64,000 nt of DNA from Candidatus Bathyarchaeota archaeon (GTDB taxonomy: Archaea > Thermoproteota > Bathyarchaeia > Bathyarchaeales > Bathycorpusculaceae): NCBI GenBank assembly GCA_003151735.1, contig PLYI01000026.1, positions 156,221 through 220,220 of the forward strand, written 5' to 3'. Positions 1 through 8,711 of this stretch are shown here, one piece after another. Below the pieces are notes generated by a model. It worked only from the letters and a program-made list of their open reading frames with translations. It was not told the DNA's origin and searched no databases. Each line of letters begins with the position of its first letter. The stretch's first letter is position 1. The position numbers and the translations under genes were made by a program.

Positions 1-1524
1 ATTGCCAGCCAACATGGCCACATCACAGTGGTAGGAGATGACGATCAAAGCATCTACCGTTTCCGAGGAGCCTACGTAACCAACATAGCGGAATTCAAAA
101 AAATGTTTCCTAACTACGTTGAAAAAACGTTAGAACACAATTACCGAAGTACCAAAAAAATCGTAACAGTCGCCAACACATTAATTGAAAACAGCCCCGA
201 AAGAACCATTAAGAAACTTTTCACAAACAACCCAGACGGAGAAAAAGTAGCTGTTGTAGAAACTCCAAGCGACTCATCTCAAGCAAATTACATTCTTGAG
301 ACAGTCAAAGACCTCCTAAAAAAATACCCCTTACAAGACATAGCGATACTTTGCAGGCGAAGATCAACTGCTGAACCAATAATCAAAGCATTCAGAAAAC
401 AAGCCATTCGCTTCAACTTTGTTGGCGAGACAGGCTTCTTTCAAGAGCCTATAATTAAAGACGTTACAGCTTACCTCAAAGTCATAAGTAATCCGTTAGA
501 AAATAATGTTGAAATCGTAAGGATTCTAAACCGAAATAATTACGGCATTAAGCAGATTGAGATATGCAAGTTCAACTGCTATGCAAATCAAAATGACCTT
601 TCATTATATGAGGCGTTTGACCACTTAAGCGCTATTGATGTGGATAAATTCAAGTTTCTCCAAGTCAAACAGACCCTCTCCGACTTAATTGGCTCCAAAA
701 AGAGACTTCGAACACTTGACCTCATTCATAGTTTGCTTTTTGAACGGGAGTTCTACAAGTTCGAGATAGCGCTCCAAAACAACCGAAACATACAGCTCCT
801 AAACCAATTTTTCGAGTTTGCCGAGGAATTCAACGGCATCTATCCGAATAACGATATTGAAGACTTCACAGAGTATCTGTCGTTTGCCTCTAACTTTGAA
901 ATTGAAGAGAAGAACCTTGAGGAACAAGCTGTAGTCATCTCAACTATCCATGGCGTTAAAGGTATGCAGTACCCTGTGGTCATTATTCCTGATCTTGTGG
1001 AGCGAAAAATGCCTACAATTTATCAGAAAGACAAGTTTGCCATCCCGTTAGAGTTACTCAAGGGTGTACAATCAAAGTTTGATGAAAAAGAACTTCATCT
1101 GCAAGAGGAAAGAAGACTGTTTTATGTAGCTATAACTAGGGCAAAAGACAAACTAATTATTACTTATGCTAAAAGGTACGGCGAGAATAAGACTGATTCT
1201 AAACCTTCAAAATTCTTAAAAGAAATAGATTATCAACAAAATGAATGCATAGATTTTCAGCAAGCTGACGCTCAAGATCTCTCTGCTGAATTTGCAACAG
1301 TGGAAAATCAAACGCAAACGCGTCTCATGAAACAAGTAATATCTAATCTGGCGACTGGAAAATTCAACGAAGCCCTACAAGACGTGCTCTTATACGCTAA
1401 ATCTACAAACAAAGACTTAGACGTCAAAACCGAACTTATAGGTAAACTAAAAGAACCCGACTACTCAGCACTGGAACAAACGGTTGAAGAGCCAGTTACA
1501 GTTTCGGAAAAATCACGTGTTTAG
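1..1524 (+). CDS. UvrD/Rep-family (SF1A) DNA helicase, C-terminal part, cut by window start
   Basis: The frame is open from base 1, so the N-terminal Walker A half lies outside the window. The visible part holds the SF1 motifs in order: GDDDQSIYRFRGA (motifs II/III) at the very start, then HNYRST (motif IV), STIHGVKGMQYPVV (motif V) and EERRLFYVAITRAKDKL (motif VI). These are typical of 3'-5' ATP-dependent helicases in recombination and repair. The last ~100 residues are a less conserved tail. The stop overlaps the start of a RecB-like nuclease gene, which suggests a two-subunit helicase-nuclease comparable in logic to AddAB/AdnAB. The helicase family is certain; the complex is an inference. 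Confidence 0.93.
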   Translation: MASQHGHITVVGDDDQSIYRFRGAYVTNIAEFKKMFPNYVEKTLEHNYRSTKKIVTVANTLIENSPERTIKKLFTNNPDGEKVAVVETPSDSSQANYILETVKDLLKKYPLQDIAILCRRRSTAEPIIKAFRKQAIRFNFVGETGFFQEPIIKDVTAYLKVISNPLENNVEIVRILNRNNYGIKQIEICKFNCYANQNDLSLYEAFDHLSAIDVDKFKFLQVKQTLSDLIGSKKRLRTLDLIHSLLFEREFYKFEIALQNNRNIQLLNQFFEFAEEFNGIYPNNDIEDFTEYLSFASNFEIEEKNLEEQAVVISTIHGVKGMQYPVVIIPDLVERKMPTIYQKDKFAIPLELLKGVQSKFDEKELHLQEERRLFYVAITRAKDKLIITYAKRYGENKTDSKPSKFLKEIDYQQNECIDFQQADAQDLSAEFATVENQTQTRLMKQVISNLATGKFNEALQDVLLYAKSTNKDLDVKTELIGKLKEPDYSALEQTVEEPVTVSEKSRV

Positions 1525-2224
1525 CGTGTCGCAGTTTGTTGGCTACAAGAAGTGTCCCAGGCTCTACCAGTATCGGCATGTTATGAAGATTCCAGAGAAG
1601 CCCTGCCACTACTTTGATTTCGGCTCCTCGCTCCACAGTATTGCGGAGCAATTAACCCGGATGCAAAAAGACGGCAAAACCATCAACGAAGCTGTGGCGG
1701 GTGAACTTCTGGCTAAGTTCTGGGATCCGAAAGGCTACAAGTCAAAGATCGATGAGCAACGTGATTATGCTGAAGCGAAGGCGATCTTGAAGGTTTTCCT
1801 CGAAGAGCAAGCTAAGAGTAAGACGGAGATTGTGGATATTGAGCGGTGGTTTGAAATCTCTATTGGCGACATCAAGCTGAGAGGCCGAATCGACCGCATC
1901 GATCGAGACGGAGCTGGCTACACAGTAGTGGACTATAAGACCAGCAAAAAGGCATCATCACTAAATGAGCTAAAAAAGGACATGCAACTGCTTGTTTATG
2001 CGCTCGCAGTTAAGCAAATGTATGGCAGTGGACCTTTGAAGGTAGGCAACTGGTTCTTACGGTCCAACGAAAAAGTGTTCTTTGAACCCGAAAACCCAGC
2101 CATAGAAGCAATACAAACAGAAATCACGGAAATGGCAGCAAAAATCAAAGCAGCAAAATTTGAACCCAAAAAAGGAAGCTGGGAATGCAACTACTGCGAC
2201 TACGGCTGCCTCTGCGAGACTTGA
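1517..2224 (+). CDS. RecB/Cas4-like PD-(D/E)XK nuclease, probably with an Fe-S cluster
   Basis: A 235-residue protein from the GTG at 1517; a TTG at 1484 would add 11 residues. It carries the RecB-type core GRIDRID...YTVVDYKTSKK, giving the metal-binding Asp and the D-x-K pair, followed by a QxxxY-like MQLLVYAL segment. One cysteine near the N-terminus (KKCPRLYQY) and a C-terminal cluster WECNYCDYGCLC match the Cys layout that holds a 4Fe-4S cluster in AddB and Cas4 nucleases. The GTG start overlaps the helicase stop (GTGTTTAG), so the two are probably translationally coupled and act together on DNA ends. No cas1 or cas2 is nearby, which makes a CRISPR role unlikely. Confidence 0.85.
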   Translation: MFSVSQFVGYKKCPRLYQYRHVMKIPEKPCHYFDFGSSLHSIAEQLTRMQKDGKTINEAVAGELLAKFWDPKGYKSKIDEQRDYAEAKAILKVFLEEQAKSKTEIVDIERWFEISIGDIKLRGRIDRIDRDGAGYTVVDYKTSKKASSLNELKKDMQLLVYALAVKQMYGSGPLKVGNWFLRSNEKVFFEPENPAIEAIQTEITEMAAKIKAAKFEPKKGSWECNYCDYGCLCET

Positions 2225-2451
2225 GTACGATTGGAGAGACCTAGCTTACATGACTTATTTTTCCATTTAAATGCCAAATTTTCTCTATCCTGAGTAGCCC
2301 TTTTTTCCGTGTCCCAGCGCTACGTTGAAGCAGTAGATTAGTTGGATTAAAATTTAATATTTTCTTTCTCTCTGATGTGTTAAAGACTAAAAAATCATAT
2401 ATACTACTTCTTCAGATAATAAAAATTGCCTTTTTTTGGGAGAATGATGAA

Positions 2452-2817
2452 ATGTCAAAATCAAATGTCGAGTATCCAATCCATGTGCCAGTCGTAATCT
2501 TGCGTGGAATACCTGTATGGTTCAGAGAATACGCTGACCTCGTAGGGAAGTATGGAAAGAACGAAGCCGGGCGGTTGGTAACCCCTGCACAAGCTGCAAC
2601 CATGGGCGCTATAGTCGATGTTACCGGGATCAGAGGCGGCATCCGAGTCCCCCACATTCATGAGGGCAAGGACATTCGCGTCTTGAACGAAAAAAGCTGG
2701 GGTGCCTTCTCGAAGGAAGCTACGAAAATCTTTGCTCAAAAAATAGCGATTGCAAACACAGTATCTTTTGACCAGCTTAAGGAAGTTGCAGATATAGCTC
2801 ACGCCATGCCTGAATAA
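2452..2817 (+). CDS. Uncharacterised 121-residue protein paired with a radical SAM enzyme
   Basis: I do not recognise a family. The ATG at 2452 is preceded by GGGAG at 2438-2442; the longer in-frame TTG/GTG version would add an unlikely hydrophobic leader. The protein has no cysteine, no signal peptide and no membrane segment. A central Gly/Ile/Val-rich stretch (DVTGIRGGIRVPHIHEG) is flanked by helical-looking segments. Only three bases separate its stop from the radical SAM start, with a double stop TAA TAA, so the two are almost certainly co-expressed. By analogy with other radical SAM/SPASM loci it could be the modified substrate or a partner that binds substrate. That is inference from position only. 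Confidence 0.7.
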   Translation: MSKSNVEYPIHVPVVILRGIPVWFREYADLVGKYGKNEAGRLVTPAQAATMGAIVDVTGIRGGIRVPHIHEGKDIRVLNEKSWGAFSKEATKIFAQKIAIANTVSFDQLKEVADIAHAMPE

Positions 2818-2820
2818 TAA

Positions 2821-3915
2821 ATGTCTAACAATCCCCCTTTTTCTTTTAATTTCAACGGGCTTCTGAAATGTACATTTGCGCTTACTATGAGATGTAACCT
2901 TGCATGTGATTACTGCTATATCGACAAGAGCGACTCTGTAATGTCCCTGTCGACGGCTGAAAGAATAATTCAGTTCATCTTTGACAACGCAAGACCCAGC
3001 GACACTTTAGACATAGGATTCTTTGGAGGAGAGCCGCTTCTTGAATTTGGACTTTTGAAGAGAATTGTTGAACTAATTATGGATCATGGATCGTTTAATC
3101 CCGAAAAGGCAAGGCTCTCTGTAACGAGCAACGGCACTATTCTAAATGATGAAATCGTCAAATACCTCTCTGAGAAACAAATATCTTTGTGCGTGAGTTG
3201 TGACGGCCCACCAGCGGCTCAAGATAGATTTAGGCATTTTCCAAATGGAGAAGGCACATCGACAATCGTGGAAAAAAACCTGAAACGTGCCTTAGAGGCA
3301 ATGCCATTTACAAGCGTAAATGCTGTTTATTCACCAGAGACCTTGCGCTTTTTGCCTGAGACTGTAAGCTATTTCTTATCCTTAGGGTTGAGGAAGATTT
3401 ACTTGAGCCCCAACATTTCTGCCAGGTGGACTCAGAAAGAGGCAGCTCTACTTTCGTCGGTTTACAGTGCAGTTGCAGAACAGTACATCAATGCTAATAA
3501 TTCGGGAAGGTCTGCCTTCATAAGCCTAATCGATAGCAAAATTTCTCTGCTGACTCAGGGAGGGTACAAACCAGCGGAAAGATGTAAGATGGGGAAAGGA
3601 GAATACGCCTTTGGGCCTTCCGGGAACGTTTACCCCTGCGAGAGACTAATAGGCTTCGACGATGGAAAAACTCACTGCTTGGGAAACATCCACAGTGAAC
3701 TTTCCTCCAACAAGATGTGCCAAGGAGTCTCCTCAACCTCGACTAACTCTGAATGCGCAGAGTGCACGCTTAAAGACTACTGCATGAATTGGTGCGGCTG
3801 CACAAACTACTACTCCACGGGAAGATATTCCACCGTTTCGGCTTTCACATGCTCATCGGAAAAGGCAGCGATAAAAACAGCGCTAGATGTGATCCAAAAG
3901 ACGCAGGAAAGTTAG
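2821..3915 (+). CDS. Radical SAM/SPASM domain protein (peptide or protein maturase-like)
   Basis: 364 residues. The radical SAM cluster motif is C25-x3-C29-x2-C32 in MRCNLACDYCY, followed by the GGEP motif (FFGGEPLLEF) that contacts SAM. The C-terminus is a SPASM domain with a textbook cysteine pattern: C at AERCKMG, GNVYPC, then C-x2-C-x5-C-x3-C in ECAECTLKDYCMNWC, and a last C in AFTC. SPASM proteins bind two auxiliary 4Fe-4S clusters and modify peptides or protein side chains (sulfatase maturases, sactipeptide, ranthipeptide and PqqE-type enzymes). No sulfatase is visible here, so a peptide-maturase role with the protein just upstream is more likely. The substrate is unknown. Confidence 0.92.
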   Translation: MSNNPPFSFNFNGLLKCTFALTMRCNLACDYCYIDKSDSVMSLSTAERIIQFIFDNARPSDTLDIGFFGGEPLLEFGLLKRIVELIMDHGSFNPEKARLSVTSNGTILNDEIVKYLSEKQISLCVSCDGPPAAQDRFRHFPNGEGTSTIVEKNLKRALEAMPFTSVNAVYSPETLRFLPETVSYFLSLGLRKIYLSPNISARWTQKEAALLSSVYSAVAEQYINANNSGRSAFISLIDSKISLLTQGGYKPAERCKMGKGEYAFGPSGNVYPCERLIGFDDGKTHCLGNIHSELSSNKMCQGVSSTSTNSECAECTLKDYCMNWCGCTNYYSTGRYSTVSAFTCSSEKAAIKTALDVIQKTQES

Positions 3916-4097
3916 CTGTTTGGAAACAACAGCATGCGAGTAAGTCCAGATTAATCAATTGGGCTCATAGCGAGAAAAAAATCATTAAAACTCAAATAAC
4001 TGATTTGCTTGAGACTATTGAGTTAATAACGATTAGGTTCTTCGAAATTCAACCTTTAATTGATCATTCGAAAAACAAGGAGGCAAAAGACAAATAA
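3789..4097 (+). CDS. Possible small ORF overlapping the radical SAM 3' end (weak)
   Basis: An open frame starts inside the radical SAM gene and runs 180 bases past it. The overlapped part is only a shadow, but the tail beyond 3918 reads like a genuine helical, charged protein (QITDLLETIELITIRFFEIQ, ending KNKEAKDK). There is no ATG, GTG or TTG close to 3918, so a start cannot be assigned. It could be a small third gene of the radical SAM operon, a remnant, or chance. Confidence 0.25.
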   Translation: MVRLHKLLLHGKIFHRFGFHMLIGKGSDKNSARCDPKDAGKLAVWKQQHASKSRLINWAHSEKKIIKTQITDLLETIELITIRFFEIQPLIDHSKNKEAKDK

Positions 4098-4342
4098 TTA
4101 TTGTGAACTTTTCTTTTTTGCTTCTCGCAGTTATTATTTGTTTGTTTATTTTATGAGTGGGATTTATTATATTATTTTATACCACTCTTCCATAAGTTAG
4201 CTATTAGTGTTCCATCTGCAACCAATCCAGCCATCGGTTTTACATAGTTAAATTAGTGTAAGGTCGTTGTGGTGGTCGTCAAATAGGGTTGGTTGACTTA
4301 GATTTTAATCCAAACATTTATCTTAAATTCTCTCACGCATAT

Positions 4343-4369
4343 GTACACTCTCGTACACCACGCGTACAA
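4343..4369. promoter_or_regulatory. Phased GTACAC repeats, candidate operator
   Basis: GTACAC occurs at 4343-4348 and 4353-4358 and GTACAA at 4364-4369, so the copies start 10 and 11 bases apart, about one helical turn. They lie ~90 bases upstream of the small gene at 4457 in an otherwise featureless AT-rich stretch (4098-4456). Related words GTGTACA and AACGTACGT occur at ~5138-5172. This spacing is typical of a protein-binding site on one DNA face; the regulator is unknown. Confidence 0.3.
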
Positions 4370-4456
4370 GCCATCCAAACAAGAGTTATATAAAGATTTG
4401 ACATCAATTACAGTTCAGGAAGAATTTTAGCAGATCATATGAAGGAGTCTTCTTAG

Positions 4457-4606
4457 ATGGGAAAATTGGTTAAAGTAGAGAAATTGAAGATTAGCGCTGA
4501 CGACCATGAGAGAAAGTTGATGGAGGACGAAGTCAGCGCAAAATTACTGAAGGAAAGAGATGAGCAAGAGGAAAAACAAAAGAAGCAGTGGAAGGAGGAA
4601 AAGTAG
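4457..4606 (+). CDS. Small highly charged protein, 49 residues
   Basis: A short ORF with an ATG start and a good Shine-Dalgarno (AAGGAG at 4442-4447, 9 bases upstream). The product begins MGKLVKVEKLKIS and becomes a Lys/Glu-rich predicted single helix or coiled coil with no cysteine and no hydrophobic segment. No family is recognised. The Shine-Dalgarno and helical periodicity argue that it is translated. It lies 36 bases upstream of another unknown gene in the same direction. Confidence 0.5.
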   Translation: MGKLVKVEKLKISADDHERKLMEDEVSAKLLKERDEQEEKQKKQWKEEK

Positions 4607-4642
4607 TCTACGCCACTTACTCCTCTATTTTCTGTCAGTCCT

Positions 4643-5095
4643 TTGAACCCTCATGTTTCGGCAATGACTACATACCCTGAGTTCAATTTTAACGCGGTTC
4701 TCTCCTGCTACGGGGTTACTTTTAGTTCAGATCTTTATAGTACCCTATACTACCAGAACAAAGAGGACAAAGCAGTTTTGCAATATAACCCGATTGCCTC
4801 ACCATCGCCAGCAACAATGCCTTATCCATATTACAAATATAGCTGCGCACTGATGATGTTTAAAACAAACGCAACGACATCAAATCAGTATCTTTTGATA
4901 TATCACGTCAAGGGTAACGCCTGGGCTGCTTTTTATCTAAACGGAAACCTATTGAAAACAGTTCAAGTTAATGAAGATCAAACTATCGCGTTTCTTGAAA
5001 ACTGCCCTCCATCTCAAACATGGTGGTATATGTACATGTTCCTTGTTACTGATGGGCAATTGGAACTTAAAGGAATAGAGTGCTACAAACTTTGA
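4643..5095 (+). CDS. Hypothetical protein, aromatic-rich beta-type
   Basis: 150 residues from a TTG at 4643, or 143 from the ATG at 4664, which I prefer; neither has a clear Shine-Dalgarno. Tyr, Phe and Trp are very frequent (TWWYMYMFLV, WAAFYLNGN) and strand-forming segments alternate with polar turns, suggesting a small beta-sandwich. There is no signal peptide or membrane helix. The family is not recognised. A T-rich tract (TTTTTCCCTTTTTTA) follows the stop and is a plausible terminator. Confidence 0.6.
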   Translation: MNPHVSAMTTYPEFNFNAVLSCYGVTFSSDLYSTLYYQNKEDKAVLQYNPIASPSPATMPYPYYKYSCALMMFKTNATTSNQYLLIYHVKGNAWAAFYLNGNLLKTVQVNEDQTIAFLENCPPSQTWWYMYMFLVTDGQLELKGIECYKL

Positions 5096-5707
5096 ATCTC
5101 TGTTTTTCCCTTTTTTATCATAAATAACCCCGAATTATGTGTACATTTACCGGAAAAGATTAACGTACGTGGCGTTTCCTAAGTTAATGGAAAGTTGACT
5201 ATTTCATTTTTTCATTTTTCCTCTGTAGACAGGTGTTTAAATCTTAATTAACACTGCCTAACCCTCTTTCTCCTGTTAGCTCTGGAGAGAAAGACTAAAT
5301 TTTTATCCTAAATTCAAACAACAGACTACTATTTTTACGTTTTAATTCTCATTCTTTCGGTCTCTTTCTCTTCATTTCAAACTTTAGTGAGGCTACAATT
5401 GAAGATTTTGCGCAATGAACACGATGTATTGAATCATATTAAACCTGTTACCACAAGACTTAATCCAAGAAACAAGATATAAGATAAATGAAGTGAGAGA
5501 AGAAACCGCTTGCATGGCTAAGAAATGCAAAGGCCTCTATCTGACTCATCATAGTCTATCCACCAAATAAACTCACATAACAAGTTGAATAAAGGAACAA
5601 TGATCACGGTTTCTCTCATTAAAAACTAGCTAAAAACTATCAGTGTCCTAAGGCGGTCCAACCTCTCTTCTAAACCAAAACAGAGGACAAAGAAGAAGTG
5701 AATAATT
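5096..5707. other. 612-base intergenic region
   Basis: No ORF longer than chance, no tRNA and no clear hairpin is seen. The first 30 bases are a T-rich terminator-like tract after the preceding gene. GTGTACATTT and AACGTACGTGG at 5138-5172 resemble the GTACAC repeats upstream of 4457. The rest is AT-rich with pyrimidine runs. Confidence 0.5.
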
Positions 5708-6067
5708 ATGGCAAAAACAACAAAAGTAACAAAATTTGGAAAAGAAATGATGAAATATGTCTCAGATAACTCAGAAATGTTTGTCGCAAAGCTCTCCCCT
5801 GCACCAATTACTTCAAACGTGAAAAAACAGTGGATGTCCTATTGGGAAATCGAGATCGGAAAAAACGAATTTACCAAACCTGGAAGTTACTTCTTATCCT
5901 TTTCAGATGGGCAATGTCCACGATGCTGGAAAAGTGTCGACTGTGCAACTCTTACTTGTTTAATGCCTGTTCTCAACTGCGACGGAATTAATGTTATGTG
6001 GGATGACTCGACTAAAGAGATACTTTATGCTTGCGGGATTAAAAAACTGAAACTGCCTCCTTTTTGA
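5708..6067 (+). CDS. Hypothetical cytoplasmic protein, 119 residues
   Basis: ATG start 17 bases after a purine-rich GAGGACAAAGAAGAAG that may serve as ribosome-binding site. The N-terminus is basic (MAKTTKVTKFGKEMMKY) and the middle holds five cysteines in CPRCWKSVDCATLTC and LNCDG, which could bind metal, though the spacing fits no finger I recognise. It has no membrane segments. It stands alone between two intergenic stretches. Confidence 0.6.
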   Translation: MAKTTKVTKFGKEMMKYVSDNSEMFVAKLSPAPITSNVKKQWMSYWEIEIGKNEFTKPGSYFLSFSDGQCPRCWKSVDCATLTCLMPVLNCDGINVMWDDSTKEILYACGIKKLKLPPF

Positions 6068-6129
6068 ACATTTTCTTCCCCACTTTTTCTTACTGCACGA
6101 TTAAGTAAGCAATAGCTTTCCTACGATCG

Positions 6130-6372
6130 CTATACAATTGTTATTCTTGGTATCCAATCTCTCTTTTCAACTCTCAAGTATTTAGCAAATAGTAACACTT
6201 CTTCGTTGATTAACGTCTCAATTGTTTGTCTTTCTCCTGCCTTTATTATTGGAATCTCAACGACTGTTTCAAAATAGTTGTTTAGCTTCGCGGTAAAATC
6301 CTTTGTTTCTACATCATTCAGATATTCTCTTTTTCCCTTCTTGCTATCTGACATTTTCTCGATCTTGAACAT
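6130..6372 (-). CDS. Hypothetical protein, 80 residues
   Basis: Read from the ATG at 6372 (MFKIEKMSDSKKGKREYL); a TTG at 6390 would add six residues. The product is charged, with a predicted helical centre and a short beta C-terminus (DWIPRITIV). No motif or family is recognised. It points away from the protease gene at 6831. Confidence 0.45.
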   Translation of the reverse strand: MFKIEKMSDSKKGKREYLNDVETKDFTAKLNNYFETVVEIPIIKAGERQTIETLINEEVLLFAKYLRVEKRDWIPRITIV

Positions 6373-6390
6373 GAAATCTCGCCTGCCCAA

Positions 6391-6815
6391 ATTATGGCAG
6401 TATTGCTTCAGTAGTTTTTCCGACTCTTTTACGGTTATAACGCCTCTTTAATCCAAACTAAGAGATAATTCGATAAGTCTTAAGCCTTTGTTGTATTTAA
6501 AAGGCATTTAGCACTTTTTAACCGCAAAAAATGGAAAAAAGTGCATCAATTTTACAAATTATGATTCTAAAGTGTTCATTGTTAAGTAATGAGAAACTGG
6601 AATGTATGAAATGTTGCCAATGCTGTATAAAAGATGAATAGAATTAGTTTTGAATGCACAAAATATGTTTAACAAATGTTTTATTTCTTAATATCCTATT
6701 TAACAATTTGCCGTTTGCCTCTAATACACGTTTTCAATGTGTCAGTTCCAACGCTCAAAAGCAACGAAACTTTTGCAGGTTAAGAGAAAAAAAATTATGT
6801 TGAAAGAAAAATTTA
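6391..6815. other. Intergenic region upstream of the protease gene
   Basis: About 425 AT-rich bases without a credible gene. Runs such as AATATCCTATTTAAC at ~6700 could supply an archaeal TATA-like element for the downstream gene, but none is unambiguous. Confidence 0.4.
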
Positions 6816-6824
6816 AAGGAGGTG
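6816..6824 (+). promoter_or_regulatory. Strong Shine-Dalgarno AAAGGAGGTGA deciding the protease start
   Basis: GGAGGTGA is a near-perfect complement to the 16S rRNA 3' end. It ends six bases before the GTG at 6831. The earlier GTG at 6822 lies inside the motif itself and so cannot be the start. Confidence 0.7.
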
Positions 6825-6830
6825 AAAAAC

Positions 6831-7787
6831 GTGGATGATGAAGGAAAGTTTCATGGAATGGGTTGGCTAAGAGACTATCCTGACTTCCGAGATTTTACCA
6901 CTGAGACCGAGACGCTTACGCCCGGACAAAAAATGACAGGTCACAAACTTAGCATAAAGGCTGCAAAGGAGAAGCTTAAAATTGCAACTCCTGTATCAAC
7001 TCTGCCACCTTCTGTTGACCTGAGGCCGTGGTGCTCTCCGGTTGAAGACCAAGGTAATATGAATTCATGCACAGCAAATGCTGCAGCTGGAATATACGAA
7101 TACTTTGAGAGATATACGAAAGGAACTTGGATAGATGTATCTCGTCGTTTTATATGGAAGACTACGAAGGATCTGTTAGGTTGGTCTGGAAATGTTGGCG
7201 CTTTCCTAAGAACAACGATGGGTTCAATAGTCCTTTTCGGTGCTCCGCCGGAAAAGTACTGGCCATACATCAGCGATCCAAGCAATCCCCATTTTGATGA
7301 TGAACCTTCGGCCTTCCCTTACATATTAGGCCAGAGCTTCCAAGCTTTAAGTTACTTCCGTTATGATCCGCCTAGCGTGACAGCTTCTAATTTGCTTGCT
7401 ACCGTCAAGAATTGGTTAGCTGCAAAGTGGCCATGCATGTTCGGCTTTACAGTGTTTGGTTCAATGGCACAAGCTGATATTCCGATAAACGGTGTAAAAA
7501 CTGCAAGCATACCCTTGCCGGCCCCCCAGGGCGACATTAACACTCAGAAAGGTCATGCCGTCTGTGCAGTAGGTTACAATGACTTAATAAAGATTCAAAA
7601 TAGGATATCTGGAAGCCCTCAGACTATTGGTGCTTTGCTTATTAGAAACTCTTGGGGAACACAGTGGGGCGGTATGGGAGGATATCTATGGATGCCATAC
7701 GATTACGTGCTAGCAGGACTGACGTCTGACTGGTGGACAATGTATAATGCAGAATGGGTAAATACAGGTCTGTTCGGCCTTCCATGA
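6831..7787 (+). CDS. Papain-like (C1 family) cysteine peptidase
   Basis: 318 residues from the GTG at 6831. The C1 catalytic residues are in place: oxyanion Gln and nucleophile Cys in VEDQGNMNSCTAN (Cys about residue 80), His in QKGHAVCAVGYND (about residue 245) and Asn in IRNSWGTQWGGMGGYLWMPYDY, preceded by the typical LRPWCSPVEDQG mature start. About 60 residues precede the catalytic domain and could be a short propeptide. There is no signal peptide or membrane anchor, so the enzyme looks cytoplasmic or exported by another route. It is a monocistronic gene flanked by unknown small genes. Confidence 0.9.
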   Translation: MDDEGKFHGMGWLRDYPDFRDFTTETETLTPGQKMTGHKLSIKAAKEKLKIATPVSTLPPSVDLRPWCSPVEDQGNMNSCTANAAAGIYEYFERYTKGTWIDVSRRFIWKTTKDLLGWSGNVGAFLRTTMGSIVLFGAPPEKYWPYISDPSNPHFDDEPSAFPYILGQSFQALSYFRYDPPSVTASNLLATVKNWLAAKWPCMFGFTVFGSMAQADIPINGVKTASIPLPAPQGDINTQKGHAVCAVGYNDLIKIQNRISGSPQTIGALLIRNSWGTQWGGMGGYLWMPYDYVLAGLTSDWWTMYNAEWVNTGLFGLP

Positions 7788-8000
7788 TTAAGTGAATAAG
7801 CAACAACCCAGTTCCTCCCTTTCTTTTTTATTAAAATTCTTTAGGGACTATAACCTATATCTCGATTATTCAACCTGACAACATTCAAATCTTGTAGTCG
7901 TTGGTAACTTTTAAGCTCTCTTTAAGATTGATTACAAAAAATGCTTTAGTTAGTATAATTAATTAATTTGTGCGCGACCAATAGTAGGATTCGACGAAAC

Positions 8001-8213
8001 ATGACCTCTGAAGTTGAGCTGGAGGAAATTAGGAGTTTGTTGCTGAATCTAATCAAGAAAGTCGATGGGTTAAATGACTTAGTGGAAGAAAGACTAATTG
8101 GTTCTGAAGAGCCAACGCAAAAAGATGTTGCTGCAATAAAGGAATATGAGGCTGCGAAGAAGAATGGAAAGCTGACTTTAGTGTTTTTTGAAGATTTGGC
8201 AAAAAGGATTTAG
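8001..8213 (+). CDS. Small helical protein, 70 residues
   Basis: ATG start at 8001; the in-frame TTG at 7968 would add an unlikely Arg/Cys-rich leader. The product is acidic and helical with a leucine-rich amphipathic N-terminus (ELEEIRSLLLNLIKKVDGLN), and ends with a segment like the C-terminal tail of small archaeal VapB/antitoxin-type proteins (EYEAAKKNGKLTLVFFEDLA). No toxin gene is adjacent, so an antitoxin role is not supported. Confidence 0.5.
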   Translation: MTSEVELEEIRSLLLNLIKKVDGLNDLVEERLIGSEEPTQKDVAAIKEYEAAKKNGKLTLVFFEDLAKRI

Positions 8214-8371
8214 CGCTATTTCTTACGAGTTAAACATTTCTTTCAACTTAGCAAAAAAATAGTTCCAAAAGTTTGGTAAAACCGCTGAACCATCAAGGCA
8301 ATTAAGATGTTGACCTATTTGACGATTGCAGAGAGACTTTGCTAACCTTAATTCGCAATGAAGTCATCCTA

Positions 8372-8632
8372 TTATTCTCTTTTGGTTAGATTTTGCTTGA
8401 TTGTGCGGATTAACCCTTGGTACATGTAGATAAAATACACTAGTCCAAACCCTGTGAGTACTATTTCGGCTGCGAGTATAGTTGGGTTGTTTTCTACTCC
8501 TCTAAAGTACCCTTGAGTAAGGATGCTTGAAAACATTACCAGCTGCAGTAGCGTTGCGCCACCCATGCAGCTTAAGCCCAAGACGTGGAAGAATAAGTTG
8601 CGTCTCCGGTTCAAGGGGAAATTAGTCGTCAT
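8372..8632 (-). CDS. Small integral membrane protein, two helices
   Basis: 86 residues with a basic N-terminus (FPLNRRRN), a hydrophobic segment at about residues 12-36, a second at about 50-72, and a basic C-terminus (RTIKQNLTKRE). Both ends probably face the cytoplasm. The family is not recognised. It is on the same strand as, and downstream of, the large surface protein gene at 8712-11771, with ~80 bases between, so it may share its transcript. Confidence 0.65.
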   Translation of the reverse strand: MTTNFPLNRRRNLFFHVLGLSCMGGATLLQLVMFSSILTQGYFRGVENNPTILAAEIVLTGFGLVYFIYMYQGLIRTIKQNLTKRE

Positions 8633-8711
8633 GGAGTTCCATTTTAAATTCGGTTTTTGAGACTTATGCTTTATGAATCCCTGATCATTATTTCCGTCTT
8701 CTCAAAAGCAT

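Noticed and set aside
1517..2224. Cas4 in a CRISPR system
   Set aside because: No repeats, cas1 or cas2 nearby, and the gene is coupled to a UvrD helicase.
2881..2980. Sulfatase-maturase assignment for the radical SAM protein
   Set aside because: No sulfatase gene or Cys/Ser-type sulfatase motif is in the window, so a specific name would be unsupported.
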